This document shows, one piece after another, positions 1-8,635 of a DNA stretch of 64,000 nt. The position numbers were made by a program, and so were the translations under genes. The notes below the pieces were generated by a model. It did no database searches and was not told the DNA's origin. It saw nothing but the letters and a program-made list of their open reading frames with translations. The stretch comes from Candidatus Thiodiazotropha sp. (ex Codakia rugifera) (lineage in GTDB: Bacteria; Pseudomonadota; Gammaproteobacteria; Chromatiales; Chromatiaceae). How positions within the stretch are numbered: the first letter of the stretch is position 1; every line of letters begins with the position of its first letter. The stretch spans positions 537,302 through 601,301 of the forward strand of contig JAHXHN010000002.1 of assembly GCA_025656675.1 (NCBI GenBank). The letters are read 5' to 3'.

Positions 1-696
1 GGGGAGTCACTGGGTAGCGGATTGGGTGAACTGGTCCTCAATGCCTCTGGACCAACCTTTGTCCGTGAAAGAAGAATGACGTATGAAGTGGTGCCGCCGG
101 TTAATTTAGAGGTCTCTCCTCGCAGTGATGGTCGGTCACTGGAGGTTAAGATTTCCGCTGACTCAGATTTGATCGAACCATCAAGTTTACATCTTGAAGC
201 CTGGCTGGAGGATGCTGAGGGAGCGCAGTTTCGTCTACCCCTCGCTAGCCAATCAGGCAGTCAGGGCAGTAGTGGTGAGATTGATCTAATGAGTTTCTCC
301 GGCACACGACAGATTGCCGTTAAAGCTGCTGCCAAATCCAAAACCGGCACAATGATTGATTATTTTGATACGCCTGTTGAAGTGGAAGGCATGAAAATGC
401 CTGAGCCGATAGCTGTAGAAGAGCCTAAGTCACCACCACCCCCACCCACACCGATAGAATCCGAAGCTGTATCTGCCCCGGAACCCGTGGTTGAACCGGA
501 GCAGGATGAAAGCGAAGTCGAAGATACTGGTTGGCTATCGGCTGCAATCTGGTTTGGAGTGATCAACTTACTGATTATAGTTGGCGGCGGCGGAGCCTTC
601 TGGTGGATTCGTCGACGAAATCAACGCAACATGATCAGCCTGGTCGATGAAACAGACACAGCGGCTGTTGAGATTGATGAGGAGAAGGGCGCATGA
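1..696 (+). CDS. C-terminal part of a membrane-anchored protein of unknown function (5' end outside window)
   Basis: The reading frame is open from base 1 (codons before the TTG at 22 contain no stop), so the gene begins upstream of the window and only its last 231 or so codons are present. The visible part has a beta-rich extracytoplasmic-looking region, a proline/glutamate-rich linker near codons 130-165, one hydrophobic helix (around WLSAAIWFGVINLL) and a short Arg-rich then acidic cytoplasmic tail. This layout resembles the ends of TIGR03503-type gammaproteobacterial proteins, but I cannot confirm that family. Its stop overlaps the next start (ATGA at 693-696), so the two genes are translationally coupled and probably work together. 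Confidence 0.75.
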   Translation, partial: GESLGSGLGELVLNASGPTFVRERRMTYEVVPPVNLEVSPRSDGRSLEVKISADSDLIEPSSLHLEAWLEDAEGAQFRLPLASQSGSQGSSGEIDLMSFSGTRQIAVKAAAKSKTGTMIDYFDTPVEVEGMKMPEPIAVEEPKSPPPPPTPIESEAVSAPEPVVEPEQDESEVEDTGWLSAAIWFGVINLLIIVGGGGAFWWIRRRNQRNMISLVDETDTAAVEIDEEKGA

Positions 697-1850
697 TTGA
701 AGTCAGCTCTCTGGTAGCCCTCATTGTGGCTGAAGTGTTGGTTGGTCTAGTGATACTGAGTGGCCTGTTGGTTTTGTTTACCCTGTTACGCAAAGGGCGT
801 ATTCGTAAAGCTGCACATCATCTGGCTGAACGTGTTAAGAACGACAAACCAAAGCGCGTTGAACGGCTCAAGACGCTTTTACAGGATCGTTTTCAATATA
901 AAGATACTGAGCTGGATCAGGCATTGCACAATATCATGCAGTCAGAGATGTTACTTTATCAGAATGTCATTAATGGCTTTCTGAAAGATGATCAAGTGCA
1001 TTTGCAGCAGATTGATGTCGATGTGGAAAACCTAGTACTCAATTATCAAGGACTGACATTGCCGGAAGGTACCGGCACCTCGCCAACCGCTAATGCAGCA
1101 TCAACGGCTAGTGGAGGTGATGAGATAGACAACCTCAAGGCAGAGAATGAGAGGCTTTCTGATGAGCTGCGAGTGACCATGGATACCATGGGCAGAATGC
1201 TCAATGAATACTCATCCATGTTTTCAGGTGGTGAAGATAGCGCTGAAGGCCTCAAATCACAGGTTGCTGAAACGGCTGGTACAGAGATGGACGCAGAACC
1301 TGAGTCCATAGACACTCAGCAACCCGCTCAAATTGATGAACAACCGTCAACTGATCAGGCGATGGCTGAGCAGGATTTGGTGAATTTGGGCCAATTAGCT
1401 GAAGAGGATGTACCTCAACCTGACGTGGGCACAGAAATACCGGATATGACGGTGGAGGAGCTTCAGGAAACGTCCTATCTGGAAGAAGAGAGTGGGGATG
1501 TTGTGGAGCAGAGTTCGGAACCGGGGTCCACAGCAGAATCTACAAGCATGGATGAAGATGCAGTAGAGGTGGATGAGGAAGTCTCAGAGATTATTGACGA
1601 AGTCATGGAGATTGCCGATGAGATGATCCATGAGTCGGAACCTTCAACGACTGCCGAGCAATCTGATCTGGCTGGGGAGTCACTGGTTGATGATCTGGAC
1701 AAGATTGATATAGAAATACCCGATGTGGATGATGCAGTGTCCGAAACTGCCGAGTTTGAAGCAGGTTCATTGGAGGAGGAGTGGGCCAAGTTACTGGAAG
1801 AAGATGCGGCTGATGGAATAGAAAACCAACCTGAAAAAGACCAAGAGTAG
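693..1850 (+). CDS. Conserved membrane-anchored acidic coiled-coil protein, function unknown
   Basis: The 385-residue protein has one N-terminal membrane helix (about residues 6-31), then a basic cytoplasmic segment (RKGRIRKAAHHLAERVK), a helical region with a short predicted coiled coil (about 145-172), and a long, very acidic, low-complexity C-terminal half rich in Glu, Asp and Ser. No catalytic motif is visible. It starts with an ATG overlapping the stop of the preceding membrane-protein gene, and transcription probably ends at the strong hairpin at 1891-1923. An envelope scaffold or partner of the upstream protein is possible, but this is only inference from topology and coupling. Confidence 0.75.
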   Translation: MIEVSSLVALIVAEVLVGLVILSGLLVLFTLLRKGRIRKAAHHLAERVKNDKPKRVERLKTLLQDRFQYKDTELDQALHNIMQSEMLLYQNVINGFLKDDQVHLQQIDVDVENLVLNYQGLTLPEGTGTSPTANAASTASGGDEIDNLKAENERLSDELRVTMDTMGRMLNEYSSMFSGGEDSAEGLKSQVAETAGTEMDAEPESIDTQQPAQIDEQPSTDQAMAEQDLVNLGQLAEEDVPQPDVGTEIPDMTVEELQETSYLEEESGDVVEQSSEPGSTAESTSMDEDAVEVDEEVSEIIDEVMEIADEMIHESEPSTTAEQSDLAGESLVDDLDKIDIEIPDVDDAVSETAEFEAGSLEEEWAKLLEEDAADGIENQPEKDQE

Positions 1851-1890
1851 GATGCCGTTAACAACACTTATTGCTTAAATATATGTCAAT

Positions 1891-1923
1891 AAAAAAAGGA
1901 CGCTCAGAAGCGTCCTTTTTTTT
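1891..1923. terminator. Bidirectional intrinsic terminator
   Basis: A perfect 8-bp stem (AGGACGCT / AGCGTCCT) with a 4-base loop is flanked by seven A on the left and eight T on the right, so it can end transcription from both sides. It lies between the plus-strand membrane-protein gene and the convergent soxY-soxZ pair. Confidence 0.88.
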
Positions 1924-1996
1924 GGCTGGTGGTTTTTCTCCCGTTTTACAAGGAGAACTGACAGCCTCTCTATATCATTGACTCCATAGTCAACGA

Positions 1997-2311
1997 CTAC
2001 TTAATAGCACTGGTCATGCTATCGCTGCCACCCGTATTATCGGTCCAAGTGAGCTCGAGTTCATCACCTTTGGCACCACCTGAAAACTTGAATGAAATGT
2101 AGGGGTTTTTTGAAACACCACCACTCCATTCCGCCATCATGACTGTGTTGCCTTTATGTTTGCATACAACTTCTTGTATAAAGTGAGCAGGTATCTTTTT
2201 ACCGGTCTTTTTATCGGTACGACCACCCGTTTCCATTGGGTGTGTCATCAGGGCCTTAACGGTGGTTACACCACCTTTCTCTTTGGCGCGGATCTTGATC
2301 GATTTAGCCAT
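1997..2311 (-). CDS. soxZ: Thiosulfate oxidation carrier protein SoxZ
   Basis: The 104-residue protein matches SoxZ in length and sequence character (start MAKSIKIRAKEKGGVTTV; 'MTHPMETGGR' early; 'NPYISFKF' near the C-terminus). SoxZ forms the periplasmic heterodimer with SoxY that carries sulfur intermediates during thiosulfate oxidation. It has no signal peptide, as is normal: it is exported bound to SoxY. It lies 48 bases downstream of soxY on the same strand with GAGGA upstream of its ATG, so the two form an operon. No soxXAB, soxCD or soxB is present in the window. A standalone soxYZ pair is common in sulfur-storing gammaproteobacteria. Confidence 0.95.
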   Translation of the reverse strand: MAKSIKIRAKEKGGVTTVKALMTHPMETGGRTDKKTGKKIPAHFIQEVVCKHKGNTVMMAEWSGGVSKNPYISFKFSGGAKGDELELTWTDNTGGSDSMTSAIK

Positions 2312-2359
2312 TTTTTAATTCCTCGTATACTGTATTAGTGGGGTTGGTTCCGGTATGGA

Positions 2360-2836
2360 TCAACCGCCACAACCACCGATGGTGACTTTGACTTCTTTTT
2401 TGGCGGTGTGGAGTTTACCGCCAGCTTTAACCACGCCGACCACATCACCTGTCTTCCCCATCTTGATGCGTGTGGATACGAAACCTGTAGCGCCTGTGCC
2501 CATGACAAAATTTGCTACCAATGGTACCGGGTTATTCGATGCTATGATTGCAATCGATTCGACACCCTCCATGGCTGTTTCGACAGTAACGGGTACAACA
2601 GCACCATTCTCCGCGATATCGGGTGCCTTGACCGTAATATCGGCAGACTCTGCTGTATCGGAGCTTCCCAGGAGTGCATTCAATGCACCAGAAAGCTCTT
2701 TCGATTCGAATGCTTCTTTGTTCCAAGCAGCAAGAATTTGCTGTGGTGCCAGCATGCCGGCAGCAGCAGCAACGCCTACCGTTCCTGCAGCGAGTGATCT
2801 CTTGAGGAAGATCCTGCGTTTCATTTCAGTGCTCAT
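2360..2836 (-). CDS. soxY: Thiosulfate oxidation carrier protein SoxY (Tat-exported)
   Basis: The 158-residue protein begins with a twin-arginine signal (KRRIFLKRSLAAG, cleavage probably near residue 36) and ends in the diagnostic GGCGG motif, whose cysteine at residue 156 carries the covalent sulfur cargo on a swinging arm. Together with SoxZ it forms the substrate-carrying complex of the periplasmic Sox thiosulfate-oxidising pathway. The ATG at 2836 is preceded by GGAGAG. The gene heads the soxY-soxZ operon, and 660 bases of non-coding DNA upstream leave ample room for its promoter. Identification is firm because signal and C-terminal motif agree. Confidence 0.96.
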   Translation of the reverse strand: MSTEMKRRIFLKRSLAAGTVGVAAAAGMLAPQQILAAWNKEAFESKELSGALNALLGSSDTAESADITVKAPDIAENGAVVPVTVETAMEGVESIAIIASNNPVPLVANFVMGTGATGFVSTRIKMGKTGDVVGVVKAGGKLHTAKKEVKVTIGGCGG

Positions 2837-3496
2837 TCATTCTCTCCAGACTGAGAAAGGTTAGTGATTAACAGTTTTCATGAAACTGAGTTGGTTGGTC
2901 AATTTCATTATCCCGGATGTTGTGTCATCGATATGCAATCTAGCAAAACTTCAGCGTAGCGTTGCATCATGACTGCCAGGGTTGAGTGCAATTTTTGTCA
3001 GCAGTCGTCATTGTTTGTTTGCATTTGTCAGACAAATTCGCTGAGAAACACCCAACAGGTTCCCTGCATGCATATTGCATGGGTTTAGGTAGACTGTATT
3101 AGAGTAAATTGGCGTTTCTTGCGACATCAGACGCTTTAGAACAACTTTTATCTAAAAAAGTTGCGACTGCTCGCACTAAGTCCTCCATGTATAAGTTGCA
3201 GAACGGCAAGACCGGATCGGTAATTCTTATAAAAATAGGCTCGCCGGTACAGGTTATACCTTTACAGGTAGGTCGTAAGAATACCTAAACAATCTGCGAT
3301 ATCAAGTGAAAAATGTTGAAATATTAGTGATTTGTGATGTTCTTGAAGTGTCTTCTGCATATTGGAGTTGGGTTTATTGTGTGATTGGTTAGGGTTTACC
3401 GGAATGGTCCATCAGGAATAGCGTGCCTATCAGTCACTTCATAAATCGGGAAGTGTAGCGTGGGGCATCGTTCATTTTAATAAAAAACAATGGGTG
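2837..3496. other. Gene-free 660-base region upstream of soxY
   Basis: I see no convincing ORF. It must contain the soxY promoter. A small inverted repeat (CATGCA-TAT-TGCATG, 3067-3081) is the only clear structural element and could be an operator. A direct repeat of ACAGGT with GGTTATACC between lies near 3250-3270. No match to a known RNA family is evident by eye. Confidence 0.5.
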
Positions 3497-4975
3497 CTAC
3501 CGCTTGTCGGCCTTCTCTTGTGCCTTCAGTAGGTCCCGTAGCTTGTTCAGACGGGACTCGATTTTTGATGTCTGATAGAAATTGGATTTTCCATCCGTAT
3601 TCAGGGCAATCTCCAACTGTTGCACAGCAGGACGCAATTCTCCATTGGCTACAAAAGCTTCGGCCAGCATGCGGTGAGATTCAATTTGGTTATTGTCAAG
3701 CTCTTCTATCTTGCTGAGCATGCGGTAGAGTCTTGGCTCGTTATTGCGCAGGGCAATCGTTTGTTGGGTAATCCTGCGGGCTGTATCGAGTTGTTTGGCC
3801 ATGGTGAGTGCGTCAATATAGGCGATTGCGAGGGGGTAGTTTTCCGGCATCAGACTGTAATAGGTATCGAGAATATCGAGCACTTTATTTTTGTTGCCCT
3901 CATCTCCCGCAATCTTTGCAGAGGTCAAAATATACTCTACCTGACTTGGGTTTTTTTGGAGTAGGTTTTCGATGATCTTTTCAGCTTTCTTGTACTGATG
4001 ATTGGCTGACAGGGCGAGGGCATAACCATATTTGTGGGCTTCTTTATTCAGATGGCGTCCATCGTCGAGTCCACTGGAAAAGTGTTTGGCAGCCTTGCTG
4101 GGGTCTTTGAACTGTCTGACACGCAATGCTTCGCGGGTAAGATAGTAGCTGAGGTTACCCGGAAATTGGCGATAACTGTACTTCTCCGCCCGTCCCAGCG
4201 CATCGGCCACACGGTTTGTCGTGACCGGATGGGTGCGTAGTATCTCCGGGATACCCGATTCATAGAGTCGGCTGGCATGCGTCAGACGTTCAAAGAAAAC
4301 TGGCATTGATCGGGGATCAAAGTCCGATTTTGCAAGTATCTGAATACCAACCGTATCGGCCTCTTCCTCATTACTACGGGTAAAGTTGATCTGCTCCTGG
4401 ATGGCGCTGGCCTGTACACCTGTGGCCATGGCTATGCCGGCATCAGGGGAGCCGGCGACACCAACCAGTATTGAGGCCAGAATCAGCGCGGCAGTCTTGC
4501 CACTCATGCGATTGGCTGCGTCAAAAGCGCGTAGCAGGTGTTTCTGTGTGACATGGGCAATTTCATGTGCGATCACCGACGCCAGTTCACTCTCACTCTG
4601 TGTGGCGAGGATTAATCCACTATAGATACCGATATAACCACCTGGCCCGGCAAAAGCATTTATTTCGGGTTTATCGATCACAAAGAAGGTGAATTTCTGG
4701 CCAACGGCCTCGCTCTGCTTCAGCAGTTTATCGCCCAGTTGCTGGATGTACTCAGTAATTTGCGGGTCATCCAGAACCTGTCCCGTCTTGCGTACACTGA
4801 GCATGAATTCTCTACCGAGTCTGGCTTCATCACCGGGTGTCAGGTATTGATCTGATGGTGAACCGAGCTCTGGCAATCGGATAGATTCATCCTCTGAAGC
4901 GCCAGTCGTGGTCACGACTACCCAGGTGGTCAATATAAAAAGAGCGAATTGGGTGAACAGCTGTTTAATTGTCAT
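3497..4975 (-). CDS. bepA: Periplasmic M48 metalloprotease with TPR repeats, BepA/YfgC type
   Basis: The protein is a zinc metallopeptidase exported to the periplasm. In this family it acts in outer-membrane protein quality control (LptD and BAM substrates). I place the start at the ATG at 4975 because it gives a signal peptide at once (MTIKQLFTQFALFILTTWVV); the longer frame to 5083 starts with TTG and adds 36 residues that do not look like a leader. From this start the protein has 492 residues. The HEIAH zinc motif is at residues 137-141, the third ligand lies in the 'NEEEAD' segment, and TPR-like helical repeats fill the C-terminal third. It is a single gene with no obvious operon partner. 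Confidence 0.88.
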   Translation of the reverse strand: MTIKQLFTQFALFILTTWVVVTTTGASEDESIRLPELGSPSDQYLTPGDEARLGREFMLSVRKTGQVLDDPQITEYIQQLGDKLLKQSEAVGQKFTFFVIDKPEINAFAGPGGYIGIYSGLILATQSESELASVIAHEIAHVTQKHLLRAFDAANRMSGKTAALILASILVGVAGSPDAGIAMATGVQASAIQEQINFTRSNEEEADTVGIQILAKSDFDPRSMPVFFERLTHASRLYESGIPEILRTHPVTTNRVADALGRAEKYSYRQFPGNLSYYLTREALRVRQFKDPSKAAKHFSSGLDDGRHLNKEAHKYGYALALSANHQYKKAEKIIENLLQKNPSQVEYILTSAKIAGDEGNKNKVLDILDTYYSLMPENYPLAIAYIDALTMAKQLDTARRITQQTIALRNNEPRLYRMLSKIEELDNNQIESHRMLAEAFVANGELRPAVQQLEIALNTDGKSNFYQTSKIESRLNKLRDLLKAQEKADKR

Positions 4976-5163
4976 GCCTTTAACTGATTCCCTGCCAGGC
5001 CAGATAGTTCCTGGGTCAAATAAACTCAAATCGAACACATTTATGTTTTGCTGCAGACTAACGGGTTGGAGATGTGGGATCAATTTGTTTAATCTTAGTC
5101 GCTCACGATCAATTGGCTGGACTCAGTCCGGCATACATTGAATAGCATGTTGGAGGTTCATTG

Positions 5164-5730
5164 ATGAAGAAAAGTGCTGGAGTCATAGTCATTGCTATGC
5201 TGGTTTGCGGAGTCGGGCAGGCGGATCAGGCTATGCAGGCTCATATCGAAGAGGGCAAAGGTGTTATTAAAGCGTTCTTTGGCGATCTAAAAGGCGAGTT
5301 GGTAAAGGGTATGAAAAAGGGCGGACCGGTCAGTACTATTGCAACCTGTAACACGGTGGCACCCAGCCTTGCCGAGGCTCATACGCAAATGAGTGGCTGG
5401 GAAGTAGGCAGAACCAGTTTGAAGGTACGCAATCCTGATAATGCCCCGGATGCATGGGAATTGTCTGCGTTGAAGGAATTCGAGGACCGAAAGGTTGCGG
5501 GGGAGGACCCAATGAAACTCGTCAAGGCTGAGATGGTAGAGGAGAAAGGCCACAAGATCTTTCGTATGATGAAGGCAATCCCCACCGCTGAAGTTTGTAC
5601 CAAGTGTCATGGTGATACCCTTGCTGCCCCTGTGGCCGCCAAACTGGATGAACTCTATCCAGCAGATCAGGCGCGTGGTTACAAGGTGGGTGACCTGCGA
5701 GGTGCCTTTACCCTTAAAAAGCCGCTGTGA
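5164..5730 (+). CDS. Secreted single-haem protein, DUF3365 (Tll0287-like) family
   Basis: The 188-residue protein has an N-terminal signal peptide (MKKSAGVIVIAMLVCGVGQA) and one c-type haem site (CTKCH) near the C-terminus, in the arrangement of DUF3365 / Tll0287-like haem proteins. Those are thought to be redox or ligand-sensing periplasmic proteins, but their function is not settled. The ATG at 5164 has GGAGG seven bases upstream, which favours it over the TTG directly before it. It stands alone between two minus-strand genes and may serve periplasmic electron transfer or sensing; this role is inference only. Confidence 0.82.
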   Translation: MKKSAGVIVIAMLVCGVGQADQAMQAHIEEGKGVIKAFFGDLKGELVKGMKKGGPVSTIATCNTVAPSLAEAHTQMSGWEVGRTSLKVRNPDNAPDAWELSALKEFEDRKVAGEDPMKLVKAEMVEEKGHKIFRMMKAIPTAEVCTKCHGDTLAAPVAAKLDELYPADQARGYKVGDLRGAFTLKKPL

Positions 5731-5781
5731 TCTAGCGTGTCGGCGGGGCTTCTGCAGCCCTGCCGTATCTGAAATACTTGC

Positions 5782-7014
5782 TCAATTGAGCTGAATACGC
5801 TGGCCCCAGGGAATCGGCTCTCTACCCTTTACTAACCAAATAACAGGATAGTGAGGTGCCTGTTTGGGAAATGCTCCTTCTGCATCAGTGAAATAGACCA
5901 ATAGATCGGGTCTCAGACCCTGCCGTGCAACCCATTCGAAAACCGGTTCGAAATGGGTGCCACCACCGCCGGTGATGTGAGTCGGTAGTTGAAAATCCTC
6001 CCAGGCCTCATAGATCCATGGTGCATCTTCAGCAATCGCGGAATCGCATGCCAGTAGGGTGACTCGAGCCCGCATCTGGCCCTTTAAAGCATTGATTTCA
6101 GCAAGAAACTCACCCATCTCATGATCATGGATAGAACCACTGCTATCCAATGCAACTACCAACTCAAGTTGGTTACTGCGTAAGCTGGGAAGAATGAAAT
6201 CACCTTCACGCCGGGAGGGGCGCATATAGCTAAAGTCATCTCGTGCTATGGCGGTCATATAACGAGCGAGTAACAACCGCCAGGGGAGTTGTGGCTGCAG
6301 CAGGTGATCCACTATGCGTGCCATAGCGCCATCCAGTTTCCCGACCTGCATGGCCTGTTGTGCGGCCCCGGCAAGGCGCTGCTGCCACTGAATATTTAAA
6401 GTTTCCGCCTCATCAGGTGTAAGGGGGGGAGGTTGTGTTGCCGTGGAGCCGGAACCATTCTGCTGGTTTTCGTTTTCTTCACCCTCATTGTCCGTCTCTG
6501 TCTGTTCGTTGTCAGATGAGATATCCCGCTCTGTTTTACCACTACCTGAACCCTTACTGTTGTCTTGATCATAGAGGTGATTGTCAAGCGGTGTCTGATC
6601 ATCTTTTTCGTCAAGACATGGGTATATCTCTTCTGCCGTCATACCCTTGAATTGGGGTAGAAACAGGGATCCAGGCGGTGGTTTCAGGCCATCTTCTGCC
6701 AATAATGGATTGATAGCGTAGTCGCAGGCCATATCCCAATGAAGTTTATTCCGGTGCTGACGTCGGGAGAAGTGAGAAAGTGCGCAGTGCAGGGCCTCAT
6801 GTGCCAGCATGAATTGAGTTTCTTCAAGACTCAACTGATCGATATATTCCGGGTTGAAATAGAATTTTTTAGCGTCGGTAGCCGTGGCTGGACACCAATC
6901 AGGGTTTGCCTCTTCCATGGGTAGGCGCATGACCAAGGCGCCGAGGAAGGGTTTGTCCAGGATCAACTTGGTGCGGGCGGCCGCCAGTTTGGTTTCGATC
7001 TGTTCCAGATCCAT
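5782..7014 (-). CDS. Putative metallopeptidase with C-terminal VWA-like domain (DUF2201)
   Basis: The 410-residue protein has two parts. The N-terminal domain carries an HEALH motif at residues 72-76, following the layout of DUF2201 putative metallopeptidases, and a 'WDMACDYAIN' helix. A Gln/Glu/Asp/Ser-rich linker follows (about 145-200). The C-terminal domain has a MIDAS-like motif (ALDSSGSI), as in von Willebrand A proteins. It begins 9 bases after the MoxR-type ATPase gene on the same strand and is the third gene of a three-gene operon. MoxR ATPases and VWA proteins commonly act together as chaperone-like or insertase systems; the substrate here is unknown. Confidence 0.85.
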   Translation of the reverse strand: MDLEQIETKLAAARTKLILDKPFLGALVMRLPMEEANPDWCPATATDAKKFYFNPEYIDQLSLEETQFMLAHEALHCALSHFSRRQHRNKLHWDMACDYAINPLLAEDGLKPPPGSLFLPQFKGMTAEEIYPCLDEKDDQTPLDNHLYDQDNSKGSGSGKTERDISSDNEQTETDNEGEENENQQNGSGSTATQPPPLTPDEAETLNIQWQQRLAGAAQQAMQVGKLDGAMARIVDHLLQPQLPWRLLLARYMTAIARDDFSYMRPSRREGDFILPSLRSNQLELVVALDSSGSIHDHEMGEFLAEINALKGQMRARVTLLACDSAIAEDAPWIYEAWEDFQLPTHITGGGGTHFEPVFEWVARQGLRPDLLVYFTDAEGAFPKQAPHYPVIWLVKGREPIPWGQRIQLN

Positions 7015-7023
7015 TGGACTTAA

Positions 7024-8067
7024 TTATTCATACAGCATGACGTCAGAGATCGCCTGAGCCCAGTCGCTGAACTGGGGAACAGCGAAGATGGCCTCTCCGA
7101 TAGCGCGATGCATGTCGGAGACCAGCATGACCCCCATCTCACGCTGTGGGAACTGACGTGCATAATCCAGAATGCGGCCATGGACCTCGGCTCCCTTGCC
7201 TGCTTCCTGGGCACGGATGGCACGACCGACCAAGGCGGCGGCAACCGCATACTGCAAGTCGATCTCTTCCGGAGCAGACACCTGCTCGCCGGCAATAATG
7301 GCATCCAAGTCGGGTAGTTTGTCCAGGCTGTTGACGAAGGCGTTTAACTCCACACCGGCAGCGGGTCCCACACAAGCCTGCAGTGCACCTTGCATGAGTT
7401 GTGGGTGACCACCAAATTTTTGTAGTGCCCGATGGGCAAATTCCCAAGAACGAGGGGAGGGGAAGGCTACAGGATTGTGTGCAGGATCGAAGTCGAACAA
7501 TAATTCAGGTCGAAAACGCAAAAAAGCGATGATGCGTTCGTCGATGTTATGACGATAAGCCCAGACAACCCAGTCATCCAGATTGGTCTCCACTTCGAAG
7601 TGAGAGAAGCGATTAGCCAATGGTGCAGGCATACTGTATGTAACGCCTCGGTCACCCTGTCGATTGCCGGCAGCAAAGATGGCCCAACCCTCAGGTACCT
7701 GATACTCACCTAAACGTCGGTCGAGAATAAGTTGGTAGGCGGCTGCTGAGACTGTGGGTGGTGCAGAGGTGATCTCATCCAGGAACAGGATGCCCTCCTG
7801 ACCATGTCGTGCACTATCGGGGAGAATTGACGGGATGGCCCAGTCAACGCTGCCATTAACGCGAAAGGGGATTCCCCGTAGATCACTGGGCTCCATCTGT
7901 GAGAGTCGGATATCGATGACCGGCGAATTATGAGTGAGTGCGACTTCCCGCACCATGTCTGATTTACCAACGCCGGGTGCCCCCCAAAGCATGACGGGTG
8001 TATGATGACCGGCCCGGGTACTGATGAATTCCTGTTCAAGGATTGTGAGCAACTGAATAGGGCGCAT
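7024..8067 (-). CDS. MoxR-type AAA+ ATPase
   Basis: The 347-residue protein has a Walker A motif (GAPGVGKS, residues 29-36) and Walker B (ILFLDEI), and 'FAAGNRQGD' fits the sensor-1 region of MoxR/RavA-type AAA+ proteins. These couple ATP hydrolysis to remodelling or metal-cofactor insertion with a VWA partner. The start at the ATG at 8067 is chosen because AGGA sits eight bases upstream. The longer frame would overlap the upstream gene and add residues unlike the family. It lies between the 190-aa gene (10-base gap) and the DUF2201/VWA gene (9-base gap), so the three are almost certainly co-transcribed. Confidence 0.9.
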   Translation of the reverse strand: MRPIQLLTILEQEFISTRAGHHTPVMLWGAPGVGKSDMVREVALTHNSPVIDIRLSQMEPSDLRGIPFRVNGSVDWAIPSILPDSARHGQEGILFLDEITSAPPTVSAAAYQLILDRRLGEYQVPEGWAIFAAGNRQGDRGVTYSMPAPLANRFSHFEVETNLDDWVVWAYRHNIDERIIAFLRFRPELLFDFDPAHNPVAFPSPRSWEFAHRALQKFGGHPQLMQGALQACVGPAAGVELNAFVNSLDKLPDLDAIIAGEQVSAPEEIDLQYAVAAALVGRAIRAQEAGKGAEVHGRILDYARQFPQREMGVMLVSDMHRAIGEAIFAVPQFSDWAQAISDVMLYE

Positions 8068-8077
8068 GCTAAATTTC

Positions 8078-8635
8078 CTAGTCGAAAAGATTTCTGACCG
8101 CCCGGGCCAGCTGTTTATAGACTTCAGGGCCATCCACATCCATCACTTGGTCGATGACCCAGCGATTGTCATGCTCATCACTGGCCATCACCTGCTGAAT
8201 CTCAAAGCCAAGATGACGCAGAAAAGGGTAACTGGGGCCATCCTTATTGAAGTTGAACTCAGCATATTCACCTGACCGGAGGTTAGACAGGGCGATGAAT
8301 TGGTTGGCGTGGTCACCGGGACCGAGCAGATCGGTTGCGTTATCCCGGTAGTGATCGGCAAGTTTCATTACAAGCGCGGTAATGATAGCAACTCTGTCCT
8401 CATTGTTGGCCATGCTGTGGATCAGACGATCGCTGATCTGTACTTCGTAGGCTAAATACTCGGCGATCACCGCCAACCGATGACTGTCATCTTCATAGAC
8501 AAAGTGCTCACCGTGCAATGTGATCGCTTTGTCCAGTGCTATGCGCCAAGCTATGAACGCAATAGCGCCTCCAAGCTCATCGGCAGAGCGTGAGGCATCC
8601 TCATCATGCCACTGACTTTTAATTCTGATAGCCAA
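8078..8635 (-). CDS. Conserved hypothetical protein of a MoxR/VWA operon
   Basis: The first gene of the three-gene unit encodes a soluble, mostly helical protein of about 185 residues without a signal peptide, membrane segment or recognised motif. I prefer the TTG at 8635 because GAGGAG lies seven bases upstream; an ATG at 8656 and a GTG at 8662 are possible alternative starts in the same frame. The next gene, the MoxR ATPase, begins 10 bases after its stop. Its constant position suggests an adaptor or substrate of the ATPase-VWA pair, but this is inferred from context alone. Confidence 0.7.
   Translation of the reverse strand: MAIRIKSQWHDEDASRSADELGGAIAFIAWRIALDKAITLHGEHFVYEDDSHRLAVIAEYLAYEVQISDRLIHSMANNEDRVAIITALVMKLADHYRDNATDLLGPGDHANQFIALSNLRSGEYAEFNFNKDGPSYPFLRHLGFEIQQVMASDEHDNRWVIDQVMDVDGPEVYKQLARAVRNLFD

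Noticed and set aside
2355-2864. 169- and 129-codon frames antisense to soxY
   Set aside because: soxY has a Tat signal and the GGCGG motif, so the opposite frames are shadows of its Ala/Gly-rich codons.
4976-5083. 36-codon N-terminal extension of the M48 protease
   Set aside because: It begins with TTG without ribosome site and would bury the signal peptide that starts at the ATG at 4975.
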